This document shows, piece after piece, positions 40,396-41,716 of a stretch of DNA of 41,716 bases. A program made the translations under genes and the position numbers. This stretch comes from Winogradskyella sp. (GTDB taxonomy: Bacteria > Bacteroidota > Bacteroidia > Flavobacteriales > Flavobacteriaceae). Within the stretch, counting starts at the first letter, position 1. Each line of letters starts with the position of its first letter. The stretch is taken from contig NZ_JAOARH010000035.1 of NCBI RefSeq assembly GCF_025210595.1, forward strand, positions 1-41,716. Direction: 5' to 3'. The notes beneath the pieces were generated by a model. It had not been told where the DNA came from. It saw nothing but the letters and a program-made list of their open reading frames with translations, and did not search any database.

Positions 40396-41700
40396 ATGGG
40401 AAATATTGTTGCAGTTGTCGGAAGACCAAATGTTGGTAAGTCAACTTTTTTTAATCGTCTTATACAAAGACGTGAAGCTATTGTAGATGCTGTTAGCGGA
40501 GTTACAAGAGATCGTCATTACGGTAAAACGGATTGGAATGGAAGAGAGTTTTCGCTAATAGATACAGGCGGATATGTGGTTGGTAGTGATGATGTTTTTG
40601 AAACAGAAATTGATAAACAAGTAGAACTGGCAATTGATGAGGCAGATGCTATAATATTTATGGTAGATGTAGAAACAGGTGTAACAGGTATGGATGAAGA
40701 TGTGGCTGAACTTCTTAGAAAAGTAAAAAAACCTGTTTTTTTAGTTGTTAATAAAGTAGATAATAACAAACGAGCTGAAGATGCTGTAGAGTTTTATGCA
40801 CTTGGTCTAGGTAATTATTTTACTATAGCGAGTATTAATGGTAGTGGAACAGGAGATTTGCTAGATGCAGTTGTAGAAGCATTACCAGAAAAAGAAGAAA
40901 TTGAAGAAGAACAACTACCAAGATTTGCAGTTGTAGGGAGACCAAATGCTGGTAAATCGTCTTTTATAAATGCATTAATAGGAGAGGATCGTTATATTGT
41001 TACAGATATTGCAGGTACTACAAGAGATGCTATAGATACCAAATACAACCGATTTGGTTTTGAGTTTAATTTGGTAGATACAGCAGGTATTCGTCGTAAA
41101 TCTAAAGTTAAAGAAGATTTAGAGTTTTATTCTGTAATGCGTAGTATTAGAGCAATAGAGCATAGCGATGTATGTTTACTGGTTTTAGATGCAACTCGTG
41201 GATTTGATGGTCAGGTACAAAATATCTTCTGGCTAGCAGAACGCAACCGAAAAGGTATTGTTATCCTAGTGAATAAATGGGATTTGGTTGAAAAAGATAA
41301 TAAAACAGCAAAAGAGTTTGAAAAATATATCAGAAAAGAAATAGCACCATTTACAGATGTGCCAATTGTGTTTATTTCTGTGTTGAATAAACAACGTATT
41401 TTTAAAGCTATTGAAACTGCGGTTGAAGTTTATAAAAATAGAACCAAACGTATTAAAACGAGTGTCCTTAATGAAGTTTTACTGCCAATAATAGAGCACA
41501 ATCCGCCACCAGCTTACAAAGGAAAGTATGTAAAGATTAAGTATATAATGCAGTTGCCAACTCCGCAACCACAATTTGCATTTTTCTGTAATTTACCACA
41601 ATACGTAAAAGATCCGTATAAACGTTTTCTGGAAAACCAACTGAGAGATCATTTCGATTTTACAGGTGTGCCAGTAAGTGTGTACATGCGTAAAAAGTAG
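40396..41700 (+). CDS. der: GTPase Der (EngA)
   Basis: Essential double GTPase for 50S ribosome assembly. The 434 residues begin at the ATG at 40396 ([20 protein letters not shown]); a TTG in frame at 40375 is a poorer start. G domain 1 has [13 protein letters not shown] and NKVD. G domain 2 has GRPNAGKSS (about residues 186-194), DTAG and NKWD, with the acidic linker EEIEEEQ between them. The C-terminal KH-like domain ends [13 protein letters not shown]. Motif order and length are standard. Its closeness to era puts two ribosome-assembly GTPases within 3 kb. Confidence 0.98.
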   Translation: MGNIVAVVGRPNVGKSTFFNRLIQRREAIVDAVSGVTRDRHYGKTDWNGREFSLIDTGGYVVGSDDVFETEIDKQVELAIDEADAIIFMVDVETGVTGMDEDVAELLRKVKKPVFLVVNKVDNNKRAEDAVEFYALGLGNYFTIASINGSGTGDLLDAVVEALPEKEEIEEEQLPRFAVVGRPNAGKSSFINALIGEDRYIVTDIAGTTRDAIDTKYNRFGFEFNLVDTAGIRRKSKVKEDLEFYSVMRSIRAIEHSDVCLLVLDATRGFDGQVQNIFWLAERNRKGIVILVNKWDLVEKDNKTAKEFEKYIRKEIAPFTDVPIVFISVLNKQRIFKAIETAVEVYKNRTKRIKTSVLNEVLLPIIEHNPPPAYKGKYVKIKYIMQLPTPQPQFAFFCNLPQYVKDPYKRFLENQLRDHFDFTGVPVSVYMRKK

Positions 41701-41716
41701 GTAGTGTTTTAGTTAA

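Overview
The window is AT-rich chromosomal DNA of a member of the Bacteroidota, family Flavobacteriaceae. The evidence is the gliding-motility/type IX secretion block gldK-gldL-gldM-gldN, repeated promoters of the Bacteroidota type (-33 TTG/TTTG and -7 TAnnTTTG), lipoproteins with acidic residues after the lipobox Cys, DUF983, and the flavobacterial neighbourhood of miaB next to a sigma-54 activator. I cannot name the genus. No insertion sequence, phage, CRISPR array or rRNA is visible.

Layout. 1-3780: leftward operon of miaB, a surface-type lipoprotein, a sigma-54 activator and a cut-off gene. 3924-8761: divergent promoters, a membrane protein, then topA with an arginase-fold protein whose metal site is degraded. 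8922-13577: gldKLMN, closed by a strong terminator. 13689-17159: a DAO-family flavoprotein, DUF983 and an ABC-F ATPase. 17453-18956: a leucine-rich-repeat secreted protein, initiator tRNA-Met with its own promoter and terminator, and a small zinc-ribbon protein. 19077-27960: a stress/signalling island with five two-domain universal stress proteins (USPs), a helical protein, a CRP-type response regulator, a PAS/LOV histidine kinase, a TerB-like protein and the remnant of a sixth USP. 28052-33051: a SpoU methyltransferase, then a leftward ECF sigma factor / membrane anti-sigma-like TPR protein / TPR-CHAT protease operon. 33178-36230: a secreted operon with a transglutaminase-like protein. 36330-41700: fhs, era, a short LOV-like PAS protein, a membrane protein and der.

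The main discovery candidate is in the 19-38 kb part. The kinase has a second PAS domain with the full LOV signature: photoactive Cys169, and every FMN-contact position of plant LOV2 I could align, without gaps. Its stop overlaps the start of a response regulator that fuses a receiver domain to a CRP/FNR cNMP-binding fold and helix-turn-helix. Seven intergenic regions carry an FNR-like palindrome, consensus AATGAT-N4-RTCAT. In all seven the palindrome centre lies exactly 36.5 bp from the end of a -7-like box, which predicts a class II activator position near -41.5. The seven promoters drive four USP units, the 149-residue helical protein, the TerB-like protein and, 10 kb away, fhs. I infer a light- and/or redox-responsive regulon: LOV kinase, then REC-CRP regulator, then USPs plus one-carbon metabolism. 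The sites and spacing are read directly from the sequence. That this regulator binds them is inference.

Secondary candidates are the sigma/anti-sigma/CHAT-protease module, the catalytically degraded arginase-fold protein fixed between topA and gldK, the decayed USP, and the Cys-less LOV-like PAS protein between era and der.
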